From: Chlamydiae bacterium RIFCSPHIGHO2_12_FULL_49_9
Lineage (GTDB): Bacteria > Chlamydiota > Chlamydiia > Chlamydiales > SM23-39
Direction: 5' to 3'
DNA length: 14,864 nt
Assembly (NCBI GenBank): GCA_001794935.1
Contig: MGLY01000066.1
Coordinates: forward strand, 1 to 14,864
This document shows positions 6,427-14,155 of the stretch, in pieces. Below the pieces are notes generated by a model that saw only the letters and a program-made list of their open reading frames with translations, ran no database searches and was not told the origin of the DNA. The position numbers were made by a program, and so were the translations under genes. How positions within the stretch are numbered: position 1 is the first letter of the stretch; every line of letters begins with the position of its first letter.

Positions 6427-7374
6427 ATGCAGCTTCCAGAAGAACTCCAAACGGCAATCGATCGAATCATAGAAAAGACCCCGTCTACCGCTTTAAAAAA
6501 AGCAAGAGAGGCTTTGAGTTTTGATTACCGCCACGGCTGCGGTTCGGTTTTCGAAGATGAGGGAAAGCGGCTTGCCTATATTGGCGCTAGAATGCCGGCG
6601 ACTTTTGGCGCTGTATTTAAAGCGCTTGAGAAATTGAAAGAGCTCTATGCATTTCCCTCTTCTATCCGCTTGCTGGATCTGGGAGCCGGTCCCGGAACGG
6701 CTTCTTGGGCGGCTGCTTCGCTGTTCAATTTAGATAAAGCCATTCTCATCGAGAAGAGTCAAGACGCCATTGCCCTTGGCAAAGAACTCGCAAGGGGATC
6801 TTCTTTGCAGAAGGCGGAGTGGATATGCCGCTCGCTTTCAGATAGTGAAGTATTTCCTGAAGCGGATCTGGCGATTCTTTCTTATGCTGCTGGAGAGCTG
6901 GGGAATCAGGAAGAATTGATCGAGCGGCTTTATAACTCCCCCGTGCATTTTATCCTTGTCGTTGAACCGGGAACTCCGCAAGGATTTCTCCTGATCCGAA
7001 AAATCAGACAGCAAATGATCGATCTCGGAGCGAATTTAATAGCGCCTTGCCCTCATCAGTTTGCTTGCCCAATCCAAGGATCTGATTGGTGTCATTTTGC
7101 CTCTCGGATTGAAAGAACTCGGCTTCATCGGCAATTGAAAGAAGGAACTTTAGGACATGAGGATGAAAAGTTTTCTTATGTTGCAGCGGCCAAAACCCCT
7201 GGATTGAAAATAAAAGGTCGGCTTGTACGGCATGTTCAAAAGCATTCAGGGCATGTTCGGATGACTCTTTGCACAGATGGAGGAAAGCTTGAGGAGAAAG
7301 TGGTCTCGCGGGGCCAGAAGGAATTGTACCGGCGGGCGCGCGATTCTGAATGGGGAGATGCTTGGAATTGGTAG
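6427..7374 (+). CDS. Rsm22/METTL17-like small-ribosomal-subunit methyltransferase family protein
   Basis: A 315-residue protein matching the family of yeast mitochondrial Rsm22 and human METTL17, which bind assembling small ribosomal subunits. It has an SAM-type motif LLDLGAGPGTASWAA at 82-96, VEPGTPQGF at 179-187, the Cys-rich segment APCPHQFACPIQGSDWCHF (207-224) with Cys208, 214 and 222, then ERTRLHRQLKEGTLGHEDEK, and a fourth Cys282. In METTL17 the corresponding cysteines hold a 4Fe-4S cluster. Methyltransferase activity is uncertain for this family, and some members are thought to act structurally. The gene begins 17 bases after the membrane fusion protein. ATG 6427 has no strong Shine-Dalgarno. 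Its place between an exporter and dapA gives no functional hint beyond co-transcription. Confidence 0.82.
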   Translation: MQLPEELQTAIDRIIEKTPSTALKKAREALSFDYRHGCGSVFEDEGKRLAYIGARMPATFGAVFKALEKLKELYAFPSSIRLLDLGAGPGTASWAAASLFNLDKAILIEKSQDAIALGKELARGSSLQKAEWICRSLSDSEVFPEADLAILSYAAGELGNQEELIERLYNSPVHFILVVEPGTPQGFLLIRKIRQQMIDLGANLIAPCPHQFACPIQGSDWCHFASRIERTRLHRQLKEGTLGHEDEKFSYVAAAKTPGLKIKGRLVRHVQKHSGHVRMTLCTDGGKLEEKVVSRGQKELYRRARDSEWGDAWNW

Positions 7375-7432
7375 CGCTTGGTCTTGACGCAGATTTTCCT
7401 GAATGACACAATCTCGCTTACCGAGGTGGATT

Positions 7433-8347
7433 ATGTCAGAACAACTCTTCAAAGGTTCTCTTGTAGCAATCATTACCCCTTTTGATCGAAAGGGGCGGGT
7501 CGATCGAAAAAATTTAGAAAAACTCGTAGCATGGCACATCGATGAGGGAACGGACGGAATTGTTTGTGTCGGAGCTACTGGCGAACCTCTTTCTTTAAGC
7601 AATTCCGAAAGAAAAAAAATTGCTGAAATTTGTATTAAGACATCTGGAAAAAAGATTCCCGTAACTGTTGGAACGGGTGTTAGCGATACAAAGCAAACCG
7701 TTAAAAATACGGAACTTGCTAAAAAGTGGGGGGCCGATGGATGCATGGTTGTCACCCCCTACTATAATAGGCCTTCTCAGAGAGGGTGTCTTCTCCATTT
7801 TAAAGAGGTGGCCAAAGTAGGGCTTCCTGTCATTTTGTATAATAATCCTGGGCGAACGGGGGTAAAGCTGACTGTCGAGACGATTGTGGAAGCAAGCCAA
7901 ATTCCCGGGGTTGTCGCAATCAAAGAAGCAAGCCGCGACTTGGATCTGATTCGGAGCATTCGCAAGTTCTGTTCGCTCCCGATTCTTGCAGGAGAAGATG
8001 CTCTTACTTTTGACATTTTGCAAGAGGGTGGAGTTGGAGCAATATCTGTTATAGGCAACCTGATTCCGCGCGGTTGGAAAGAGATGATCCGATGCGCGAT
8101 GTCGGGAGAAGCAAAGAAAGCCAAGGCGATGTCTGATCGATATCAGGCTCTTTGTTCGGCGCTTTTTTTAGAAACAAATCCTCAGTGCATTAAGTATGCG
8201 GTTTCTCTTATTGGAAAATGTAGAGGAATGGTGCGCTTGCCTTTGCTTGAGCCTTCTGAAAAGACAAAAGTTGAGATTAAAAGGGTATTGTGGAGCCTGG
8301 CGCTCCCTTTCTTTAAAAGCTCGATTAAATCTCAACTGAAGGGATAG
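7433..8347 (+). CDS. dapA: 4-hydroxy-tetrahydrodipicolinate synthase
   Basis: Condenses pyruvate with aspartate semialdehyde in the first committed step toward diaminopimelate and lysine, needed for peptidoglycan precursors. The 304-residue TIM-barrel carries GATGEPLSL (47-55, Thr49), TPYYNRP (108-114), YNNPGRTG (136-143, Tyr136 and Arg141) and Schiff-base Lys164 in AIKEAS. An in-frame ATG at 7403 exists, but I chose 7433 because GAGGTGG lies 5-10 bases upstream and the product then begins MSEQLFKGSLVAIITPF as in typical DapA. A TTGACG at 7384-7389 with CACAAT 17 bases on is a weak possible promoter. In Chlamydia dapA sits with asd and lysC (from memory); here neither is adjacent. The last 23 bases overlap the 3' end of purB on the other strand. 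Confidence 0.95.
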   Translation: MSEQLFKGSLVAIITPFDRKGRVDRKNLEKLVAWHIDEGTDGIVCVGATGEPLSLSNSERKKIAEICIKTSGKKIPVTVGTGVSDTKQTVKNTELAKKWGADGCMVVTPYYNRPSQRGCLLHFKEVAKVGLPVILYNNPGRTGVKLTVETIVEASQIPGVVAIKEASRDLDLIRSIRKFCSLPILAGEDALTFDILQEGGVGAISVIGNLIPRGWKEMIRCAMSGEAKKAKAMSDRYQALCSALFLETNPQCIKYAVSLIGKCRGMVRLPLLEPSEKTKVEIKRVLWSLALPFFKSSIKSQLKG

Positions 8348-9761
8348 TCACAGAGCTATTTTTGTGCTTGGCGAGGAAGGGCTGAACTTCATTCTGTAGG
8401 AAATCCGCTACCTGCTCCGGGGCTCTTCCGATTAAAAAAGAGACGTTTAGAAGAGAATTGAGCTCTTGTGGAGAGGCATGGAACTCTTTGTCTTTTTCTA
8501 CTTCTGTTTTAAGATGGGAGAGCGGGTGGGAGTGTTTTTGCGCATGAAGAGCAATTTGACGCAGCTTTTCATGAAGGGTTTGTCTATTCCCCCCTTTTTT
8601 TACTGCGTGCATCAGAAGATTTTCCATCACGAGGAAAGGGAGATTTTTTTCTAAATTCGAATGCACTATTTCCCGATCTACTCGGAGAGAGGAGACGAGA
8701 TGGGAGAGAATGTTGAGGATGGCGTCTACTCCTAAAAAGGCCTCTGGAATGGAGAGGCGACGGTTTGAGGAGTCGTCGAGGCTTCTTTCCAGCCACTGGG
8801 TAGCTGTTGTGTAGGCCGGGTTTTGAGCAAGAGAGATCACAAATCTCGCAATCCCGCAAATCCGCTCAGAGTAAATCGGATTTTTCTTGAAGGGCATTGC
8901 AGAAGAGCCCACTTGCTCTTTGCCAAAGGCTTCTGACAGCTCTCCATCGTGGGCAAGGAGTCGGATATCGGTTGCCATTTTGTGAACGCTTGCGGCAAAC
9001 GATTCGAGAGCATTTAGGCAGTTGAGATCGAGTTTTCTCGAATAGGTTTGTCCTGAGATGGGGAGAGTTTTGGCAAATCCAAAATCTTTTGCTATTAGGG
9101 TTTCCAGTTTTTGGACTTTAGAGTGATCTCCTTCAAAAAGAGAAAGGAAAGAGGCTTGGGTACCTGTGGCTCCTTTCGCCCCCAAAAAAGGAAGGGAATG
9201 TTCAATTCGCTCCCATTCCCGGGCATCGAGAAGGAGGTCCTGAAGCCAAAGGCAGGCTCTTTTGCCGACTGTTGTGGGCTGGGCTGTTTGATAGTGTGTG
9301 TAGCTCAGGCAGGCGGTTTTGGCCTCAGTTTCTGCAAAAGCACTTAAATTCTTTAAAACGGCGATCAGTTTGTCGAGAAGGAGTCGGATCGCTTTTTTAA
9401 GCTGAATGAGATCGGCGTTGTCCGTAACATAGCAAGAAGTGGCTCCCAAATGGATGATCTTCTTTGCATCAGGGCAGAGATCTCCGTAGGCATGAATGTG
9501 GGCCATCACATCGTGTCGAAACCGCTTTTCATATTCCTTAACGGCTTCAAAATTGATGTTTTCAACTTGCCCTTCCATTTGTGCAATTTGAGTTTGTTGG
9601 ATAGGAAGGCCGAGGGTTTGCTGGGCTCTTGCAAGGGAAATCCAAAGTCTGCGAAAGGTGGAGGCTCTAAAATGATCGGAAAAGAGATGGGACATCTCTT
9701 TGCTTGCATAGCGCGCCGAGAAGGGACTTACATATTCTTCGTGGCGCGCTGCATTTGTCAT
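8325..9761 (-). CDS. purB: Adenylosuccinate lyase, eukaryote-like form
   Basis: Splits adenylosuccinate to AMP and fumarate, and in de novo purine synthesis SAICAR to AICAR. The 478-residue protein is full length. Catalytic and signature regions are RHDVMAHIHAYG from 82, HLGATSCYVTDNADL from 104, THYQTAQ with catalytic His156, GTQASFLSLFEGD from 200, ISGQTYSRKLD from 235 and the mobile loop GSSAMPFKKNP at 285-295 with the catalytic serine. Many stretches resemble animal ADSL closely (as recalled) rather than the E. coli or B. subtilis enzymes. It is the last gene of the thrS-parA-pGP6-D-like operon, starting 3 bases after the preceding stop with no clear Shine-Dalgarno, so it probably relies on coupling. 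Convergent overlap with dapA leaves no room for a terminator. Confidence 0.95.
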   Translation of the reverse strand: MTNAARHEEYVSPFSARYASKEMSHLFSDHFRASTFRRLWISLARAQQTLGLPIQQTQIAQMEGQVENINFEAVKEYEKRFRHDVMAHIHAYGDLCPDAKKIIHLGATSCYVTDNADLIQLKKAIRLLLDKLIAVLKNLSAFAETEAKTACLSYTHYQTAQPTTVGKRACLWLQDLLLDAREWERIEHSLPFLGAKGATGTQASFLSLFEGDHSKVQKLETLIAKDFGFAKTLPISGQTYSRKLDLNCLNALESFAASVHKMATDIRLLAHDGELSEAFGKEQVGSSAMPFKKNPIYSERICGIARFVISLAQNPAYTTATQWLERSLDDSSNRRLSIPEAFLGVDAILNILSHLVSSLRVDREIVHSNLEKNLPFLVMENLLMHAVKKGGNRQTLHEKLRQIALHAQKHSHPLSHLKTEVEKDKEFHASPQELNSLLNVSFLIGRAPEQVADFLQNEVQPFLAKHKNSSVTIPSVEI

Positions 9762-9764
9762 GAT

Positions 9765-10511
9765 CTATTTTTGAATAAGCGCTTGAATTTGCGACAGGAG
9801 AGCTTTAATTTGCCGCTTTTCATCTTCTTGAGGGCGACTGAGCGGATTTTTGAGCATATCTCTTGCGCGTTTTAAAAAGTTGATAGCATGGGAAGAGAAA
9901 TGGGGAAGACGCTTGTCATCTTCCGGTAGAGGAAACTCGAGGCGGATTAAATTCAATAGCTCTTGTTTCGGCTGGCCTGAATAGGTCTTTACGATCTCTT
10001 CTTTTTTCTCTAGGGGTCCCGATCTGCTTGCCAGGCTGTAGACCGCTTGACGCGGCATTTGGTCTAGTTTTCCATGAAGAGATTGAGGGATCACTGTGTA
10101 AAACTCATAATACTGGAGGAAGTTATAGGGCGTTTGGCGGTTTCCGTAAGTTGTAAAAAGCCAAGCTGTGAAAGCGCCATCGCGGTATTTTTTCAGGATA
10201 TCTTGCGCTTTTTTGATTCTCTCTCCGTGAAGAATGACGGCCTGATTTGTAATCGCCTTAACTTCTGAAGTGATGGCCATTAGAGCTTTGAGATCGAAAT
10301 CTACATCGTAGGTCTCGCTTTGTCGGAAGTTTTTTAAGATCGCTTCGAGATCGGACTTTTCTTTTTCATTGAGCGCAGATACGCGAAAAACGCCGGAAAA
10401 GCTGGAGAGATCTCCATTATTTGAGCGCTCGACAAGAGCTGCCATTTTTTGCTGGGGAGTTTCTTTTTGTTTGAATCTCAAATTCAGAAGATCGTTGAAT
10501 TTCGACATCAT
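9765..10511 (-). CDS. pGP6-D-like protein (chromosomal homologue of chlamydial plasmid protein)
   Basis: About 248 residues, soluble, mainly helical. It resembles the C. trachomatis plasmid protein pGP6-D and its chromosomal paralogue that follows parA: the central region DGAFTAWLFTTYGNRQ then PYNFLQYYEFYTVIP corresponds to the FSSW...AYNALAYYELF segment of pGP6-D, and AVYSLASRSGPLEKK to its SAYILAARKGDLK (from memory). Its biochemical role is unknown; a link to plasmid or chromosome maintenance is inferred from pairing with ParA. ATG 10511 overlaps the parA stop by one base (TGATG), and ATG 10508 is also possible; GAGG lies 5-8 bases upstream. A TTG at 10514 in frame is less likely. No DNA-binding fold can be named by eye. 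Confidence 0.85.
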   Translation of the reverse strand: MMSKFNDLLNLRFKQKETPQQKMAALVERSNNGDLSSFSGVFRVSALNEKEKSDLEAILKNFRQSETYDVDFDLKALMAITSEVKAITNQAVILHGERIKKAQDILKKYRDGAFTAWLFTTYGNRQTPYNFLQYYEFYTVIPQSLHGKLDQMPRQAVYSLASRSGPLEKKEEIVKTYSGQPKQELLNLIRLEFPLPEDDKRLPHFSSHAINFLKRARDMLKNPLSRPQEDEKRQIKALLSQIQALIQK

Positions 10512-11263
10512 CAAATCCTCGTTAAAATTTCTGCAGTGAGGGCCATGTAGTCGGTTGAGGCGCGAGAACTTGGCGCTGTCTCAAAAATCGGCTTACCATA
10601 AATTGTGGCCTCAGATACTGCGATATCGCGTCTGACCTTTGCTTGCAAGAGTTTTTCTGGAAATGTCTGATCGATAACTTTCAAAAATGCATCGTTGCTT
10701 TTGCCTCTTGGATTCCAAAAAGAAAGAGCCACCCCCAGCACTTTTGTATCGTGCCTTTCAGAAATATTATTGATGAAAAGAGCGAGTCTTTGAAGCCCTT
10801 TTACGCTATAAAATTCAGGTGTTGCGCAAACGAGGGAGTAATGAGATGCAATGAGAGAAGATTCAGTAAGCCAGCAAAGAGAGGGCGGCGTATCGATCAA
10901 TACAACATCGTAGGAGAGGTTGCGCAAAATCTCTTTTAAACGCTCATGGGAGTAGCGATCTGCGGCAAGAGAACCCGAAACTTCGACGCGTTCGAGCCAC
11001 GTGTCTGCAGGGACGATATCCATGTTTGGAATGCATGTCCCTAATATGACTTCCTGGATCGTTTTTTCTCCCTGAAGAACGGGCGCCATGCTGTCCTGTT
11101 CGTCGGGGTCGAATCCAAGCCCCGTCGTTAGATTCGCTTGCGCGTCGAGATCGATGAGAAGAACTTTCTTTTTGTGGAACAAAGCCAGAGCAGAACCGAT
11201 GTGAAGCGATGTTGACGTTTTCGCAGTCCCGCCTTTAAAGCTGCAAACAGAAAGAACGATCAT
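10511..11263 (-). CDS. parA: ParA/Soj-family ATPase (pGP5-D-like)
   Basis: A 250-residue deviant-Walker ATPase of the ParA/MinD superfamily, which in other bacteria positions DNA or protein cargo. The Walker A motif is KGGTAKTS at 10-17 (both signature lysines present, with T-A in place of the usual V-G). DLDAQANLT at 38-46 is the A' motif and VVLIDTPPS at 120-128 Walker B. PADTWLERVEVSG and CATPEFYSVKGL match the chlamydial ParA/pGP5-D branch as I remember it. Start ATG 11263 has GGAG 7 bases upstream, in the 11-base gap after thrS. No ParB follows; a pGP6-D-like gene occupies that place. Plasmid or chromosome partition is plausible, but the cargo is unknown. Confidence 0.93.
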   Translation of the reverse strand: MIVLSVCSFKGGTAKTSTSLHIGSALALFHKKKVLLIDLDAQANLTTGLGFDPDEQDSMAPVLQGEKTIQEVILGTCIPNMDIVPADTWLERVEVSGSLAADRYSHERLKEILRNLSYDVVLIDTPPSLCWLTESSLIASHYSLVCATPEFYSVKGLQRLALFINNISERHDTKVLGVALSFWNPRGKSNDAFLKVIDQTFPEKLLQAKVRRDIAVSEATIYGKPIFETAPSSRASTDYMALTAEILTRI

Positions 11264-11274
11264 GGATTTCTCCG

Positions 11275-13200
11275 TTACTGGGCTGTGGAAAAAGGAGACA
11301 TTAAAGCGCGCTCGTTGCGTTCTTTTACGACTTTATCAAGAAAATTTGAAATGTCAACTTCGCCGTGCACAATATTGTCTCTCGTTCTCAGGGCAATCGT
11401 TTTATTCTCCACCTCCTTATCTCCGACAGTCAGAAGATAGTTCACTTTCATCATCTGGGCGTTTCTCACCTTTTTCCCCATCGATTCGCTGCTATCGTCA
11501 ACATCGCAAACAATTCCATGGCTGCGAATTTTTTTTGCGACTTCATAGGCATAGTCAGCATGCCTATCGGCGACAGTGGCGATTCGGACTTGATAGGGGC
11601 TCAGCCAAAACGGGAATTTACCCGAGAAATGCTCGACGAGAATCCCGAAAAATCTCTCGATAGATCCGAAGAGCGCGCGGTGGAGCATGACAGGTCTTTT
11701 GTGAGACCCATCGCTGTCGACAAATTCCAGCTCAAATTTCTGAGGGAGCGACATATCGAGCTGAACTGTTCCGCACTGCCAAAATCGGCCGATCGCATCG
11801 CGAATGTGAATGTCGATTTTGGGCCCGTAGAACGCTCCATCGCCTTCATTGACGCGGTATGTGTGTCCCCAATCGTCGAGAGATCCTTTGAGGCCGTTTG
11901 TCGCGTTTTCCCATTCTTCATCGGTTCCGATCGTCTTCGATTTTTCAGGGCGGGTTGAAAGCTCAAGTTTATAGGGAAGGCCAAAAGTCATGTAGATTTT
12001 GTCGGCGAGCTGAAGGATGTGGTTGATCTCATCGCGGATTTGATCGGGACGCATGAAAAGATGCGCGTCGTCCTGGTGGAAACTTCTCACCCGAAATAGG
12101 CCGTTGAGGGCTCCTGATGCTTCATATCGGTGCACATGGCCGATTTCGGCAACCCGCAGCGGCAGTTCCCGATAGCTATGGGTTGCGCTTTGGTAATAAA
12201 GCATACAGCCGGGGCAATTCATTGGCTTGATTGCATACTCCCGATCTTCGATCTGCGATGTGTACATATTTTCTTTGTAGTGATACCAGTGGCCCGAGCA
12301 TTGCCAGAGCTCTTTGCTCATCATCATTGGCGTTTTGATCTCGACGTAGCCGGCTTGGTTCAACGATTCGCGCAAAAAATCGAGGAGACGGTTCCAGATA
12401 ATGAGTCCTCGGGGATGGATAAATGGCATTCCGGGAGCCTCTTCTTTAAAAGAGAAGAGCTCGAGGGCGGCGCCGATGACCTTGTGATCCCTTTTTTTTG
12501 CCTCTTCCATCAGGAGTAGATAATCTTTGAGTCTTTTTTTATCCGGAAATGAGATGGCATAGATCCGCGTCAGCATTTCGCGGTTTGAGTCTCCCTTCCA
12601 ATAGGCGCCGGAAGTTTTCATCACCTTAAAGGCTTTGATTTTGTTCAAAGAGGCCATGTGGGGGCCGCGGCAAAGATCAAAAAATTCTCCCTGGGTGTAG
12701 GCGGAGATAGGTTCTTCATTGAAGCTATCGATCAGCTCGCACTTGTAGGGATTTTTCGAAAAGGCTTCTTTGGCAGCTTCTTTGTTCGGAAACTCCATCC
12801 GCTGAGTTTTAAAGTTCTCAGACAAGATGGCCTCTACCTCTTTTTCTATTTTCTCAAAATCCTGATCTGAAAGGGTCAGATTTGCAAAGTCGTAATAAAA
12901 GCCATGTTCGATCGGAGGCCCAATCGTAGGTTGGGCATTTGGCCAGAGGCGCAAGACCGCTTGAGCAAGAACGTGCGCCGAGGTATGCCAAAACACCTCC
13001 CTTCCCTGCGGATCGTCGAAATTTAGAAAAATGACTTCATCGCCATCTGTGAGCGTGTGATTGAAATCTCTCAATTTGCCGTTGACAGTCACCGCGACCG
13101 CCTGCTCAGGAGCTGTGAGGTGGAGTTTTTCGGCAGCTTCTCGGACAGTGGCGCCATCCGGGAGTTCAATTTCAGGTTTGTTGTTGGCTTTGATTTTCAT
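11275..13200 (-). CDS. thrS: Threonyl-tRNA synthetase
   Basis: Charges tRNA-Thr with threonine. At 641 residues it is full length, with the complete bacterial domain order: TGS domain 1-61; editing domain with HTSAH (His72, His76) and CRGPH (Cys177, His181) for clearing mis-charged serine; class II catalytic core 240-530 with zinc ligands Cys329 (MNCPGC), His380 and His507, motif 2 FRVRSFHQDDAH and motif 3 ALFGSIERFFG; then the anticodon-binding domain from about WLSPYQVRIATVADRHADYA. The second Cys after PG in MNCPGC, instead of the common His, is a small variation. Start ATG 13200 has GGAA about 10 bases upstream. It leads the minus-strand operon thrS-parA-pGP6-D-like-purB, and no T-box leader is visible in the 163-base upstream gap. 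Confidence 0.97.
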   Translation of the reverse strand: MKIKANNKPEIELPDGATVREAAEKLHLTAPEQAVAVTVNGKLRDFNHTLTDGDEVIFLNFDDPQGREVFWHTSAHVLAQAVLRLWPNAQPTIGPPIEHGFYYDFANLTLSDQDFEKIEKEVEAILSENFKTQRMEFPNKEAAKEAFSKNPYKCELIDSFNEEPISAYTQGEFFDLCRGPHMASLNKIKAFKVMKTSGAYWKGDSNREMLTRIYAISFPDKKRLKDYLLLMEEAKKRDHKVIGAALELFSFKEEAPGMPFIHPRGLIIWNRLLDFLRESLNQAGYVEIKTPMMMSKELWQCSGHWYHYKENMYTSQIEDREYAIKPMNCPGCMLYYQSATHSYRELPLRVAEIGHVHRYEASGALNGLFRVRSFHQDDAHLFMRPDQIRDEINHILQLADKIYMTFGLPYKLELSTRPEKSKTIGTDEEWENATNGLKGSLDDWGHTYRVNEGDGAFYGPKIDIHIRDAIGRFWQCGTVQLDMSLPQKFELEFVDSDGSHKRPVMLHRALFGSIERFFGILVEHFSGKFPFWLSPYQVRIATVADRHADYAYEVAKKIRSHGIVCDVDDSSESMGKKVRNAQMMKVNYLLTVGDKEVENKTIALRTRDNIVHGEVDISNFLDKVVKERNERALMSPFSTAQ

Positions 13201-13272
13201 ATTTCATATTCCAGTAAAGAAAAACACAGAAGGCCAGTGTACAGGATTCGGGAAATATAGAAAATGGAAGGA

Positions 13273-13289
13273 TGTAAAGCGGCTTTACA
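13273..13289. promoter_or_regulatory. Perfect dyad in the thrS / MOMP-like divergent gap, overlapping a -35-like hexamer
   Basis: TGTAAAG-CGG-CTTTACA is a perfect inverted repeat with 7-base arms and a 3-base centre. Its right arm contains TTTACA (13284-13289), one mismatch from the -35 consensus on the + strand; an AAAAAT at 15 bases spacing is a poor -10. The symmetric left arm gives the same hexamer toward thrS. Operator, promoter or both are possible; the short arms make it weak as a terminator, and it lies upstream of both genes. Confidence 0.35.
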
Positions 13290-13363
13290 GATCTTGCGGG
13301 CATTAAAAATCTTTTTCGTCTATTGTGCTATCAACTCATCAAACCGCTTTTGGAGAGCTCTCA

Positions 13364-14155
13364 ATGAAGAGTCTTTTAAAAAAAATCCTTGTCGTTGCGT
13401 CGATGGCTTCCTTGGAAGCTGCTCCTGTGGGCAATCCAGCGGCGCCTAAAATCATTGCCGAAGGGTTTGCCTTTTCCCCGTCTGTCTCGGCAGATCTTCG
13501 TCTCGGATATGAAGGTGATTTTGTTTCAGATGGCAAAATGGAACAGGAGGTTGAAAGCAGCGGGCGGGTTGATAATTTCGAGCAATGTACAAACTCGGGG
13601 ACTGTCACCCTAAATATTTTGAACCGACTCGATTTATTTGGCGTATTTGGTTCCTGTAAATTTCAGGGCGACTGGAGGTTTTCCGACGGGAGCGCGCTTT
13701 ACAGAATAGAAACAGAAACCCACTATGATTTTCTGTGGGCGGCGGGGGCTCGGGCTATTTTGTTTGAGTGGGGAAGCACTTCTTTGGGAATGGGCGCTCG
13801 TTATTCCGCTTCCAACAACACGCCTATCTGGCTTACGACAAATGGCGCGAGCAGCTCGGTGTCCAGATCCCAACTGGAGTGGAGGCAATGGCAGGTAAAC
13901 CTCGGGATTTCATACAACATCGATCTCTTTACTCCCTACATCGGCGGCAAATACTCGAGCGAGAAAGCGCATCTTTTCGATTTTCCGACGCCGATTGCAC
14001 CGGACGATTCGGGAAGCAATCACTTTGAAAATCGGGAGCCTGTTGGATTGTATTTGGGCTGTTCGCTCTCTAATGGCAAATATTTTATGCTCAATATAGA
14101 GGGGAGATTGATCGATGAAGAAGCGGTTACTATCTCCGGAGATTTCAGATTCTGA
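13364..14155 (+). CDS. MOMP-like outer membrane porin, short form
   Basis: A 263-residue secreted beta-barrel protein of the chlamydial major outer membrane protein family. The start ATG 13364 is preceded by GGAGAG at 6 bases; an upstream in-frame GTG (13325) is less likely. A signal peptide (MKSLLKKILVVASMASLEA) is followed by APVGNPAAP and EGF, like mature MOMP, which begins LPVGNPAEP. Further matches are LRLGYEGDFVSD (47-56), WAAGARAILFEWGSTSLGMGA, WQVNLGISYNIDLFTPYIG and the terminal LNIEGRLIDEEAVTISGDFRF region with its C-terminal Phe for BAM assembly. It is much shorter than Chlamydia MOMP (about 390), lacking long variable loops, and I count only three cysteines, so the disulfide network of MOMP would be limited. 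Porin function is inferred from the family. Confidence 0.88.
   Translation: MKSLLKKILVVASMASLEAAPVGNPAAPKIIAEGFAFSPSVSADLRLGYEGDFVSDGKMEQEVESSGRVDNFEQCTNSGTVTLNILNRLDLFGVFGSCKFQGDWRFSDGSALYRIETETHYDFLWAAGARAILFEWGSTSLGMGARYSASNNTPIWLTTNGASSSVSRSQLEWRQWQVNLGISYNIDLFTPYIGGKYSSEKAHLFDFPTPIAPDDSGSNHFENREPVGLYLGCSLSNGKYFMLNIEGRLIDEEAVTISGDFRF

Noticed and set aside
7004..7411. 135-residue minus-strand frame
   Set aside because: It lies antisense to the end of the Rsm22-like gene, which has clear family motifs; its composition shows no domain or ribosome binding site.
7403..7432. Longer dapA start at ATG 7403
   Set aside because: The added ten residues do not fit DapA N-termini, and the GAGGTGG site is placed for ATG 7433.
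9450..9875. 141-residue plus-strand frame
   Set aside because: It is antisense to purB and the pGP6-D-like gene, both well supported; it looks like a chance open frame.
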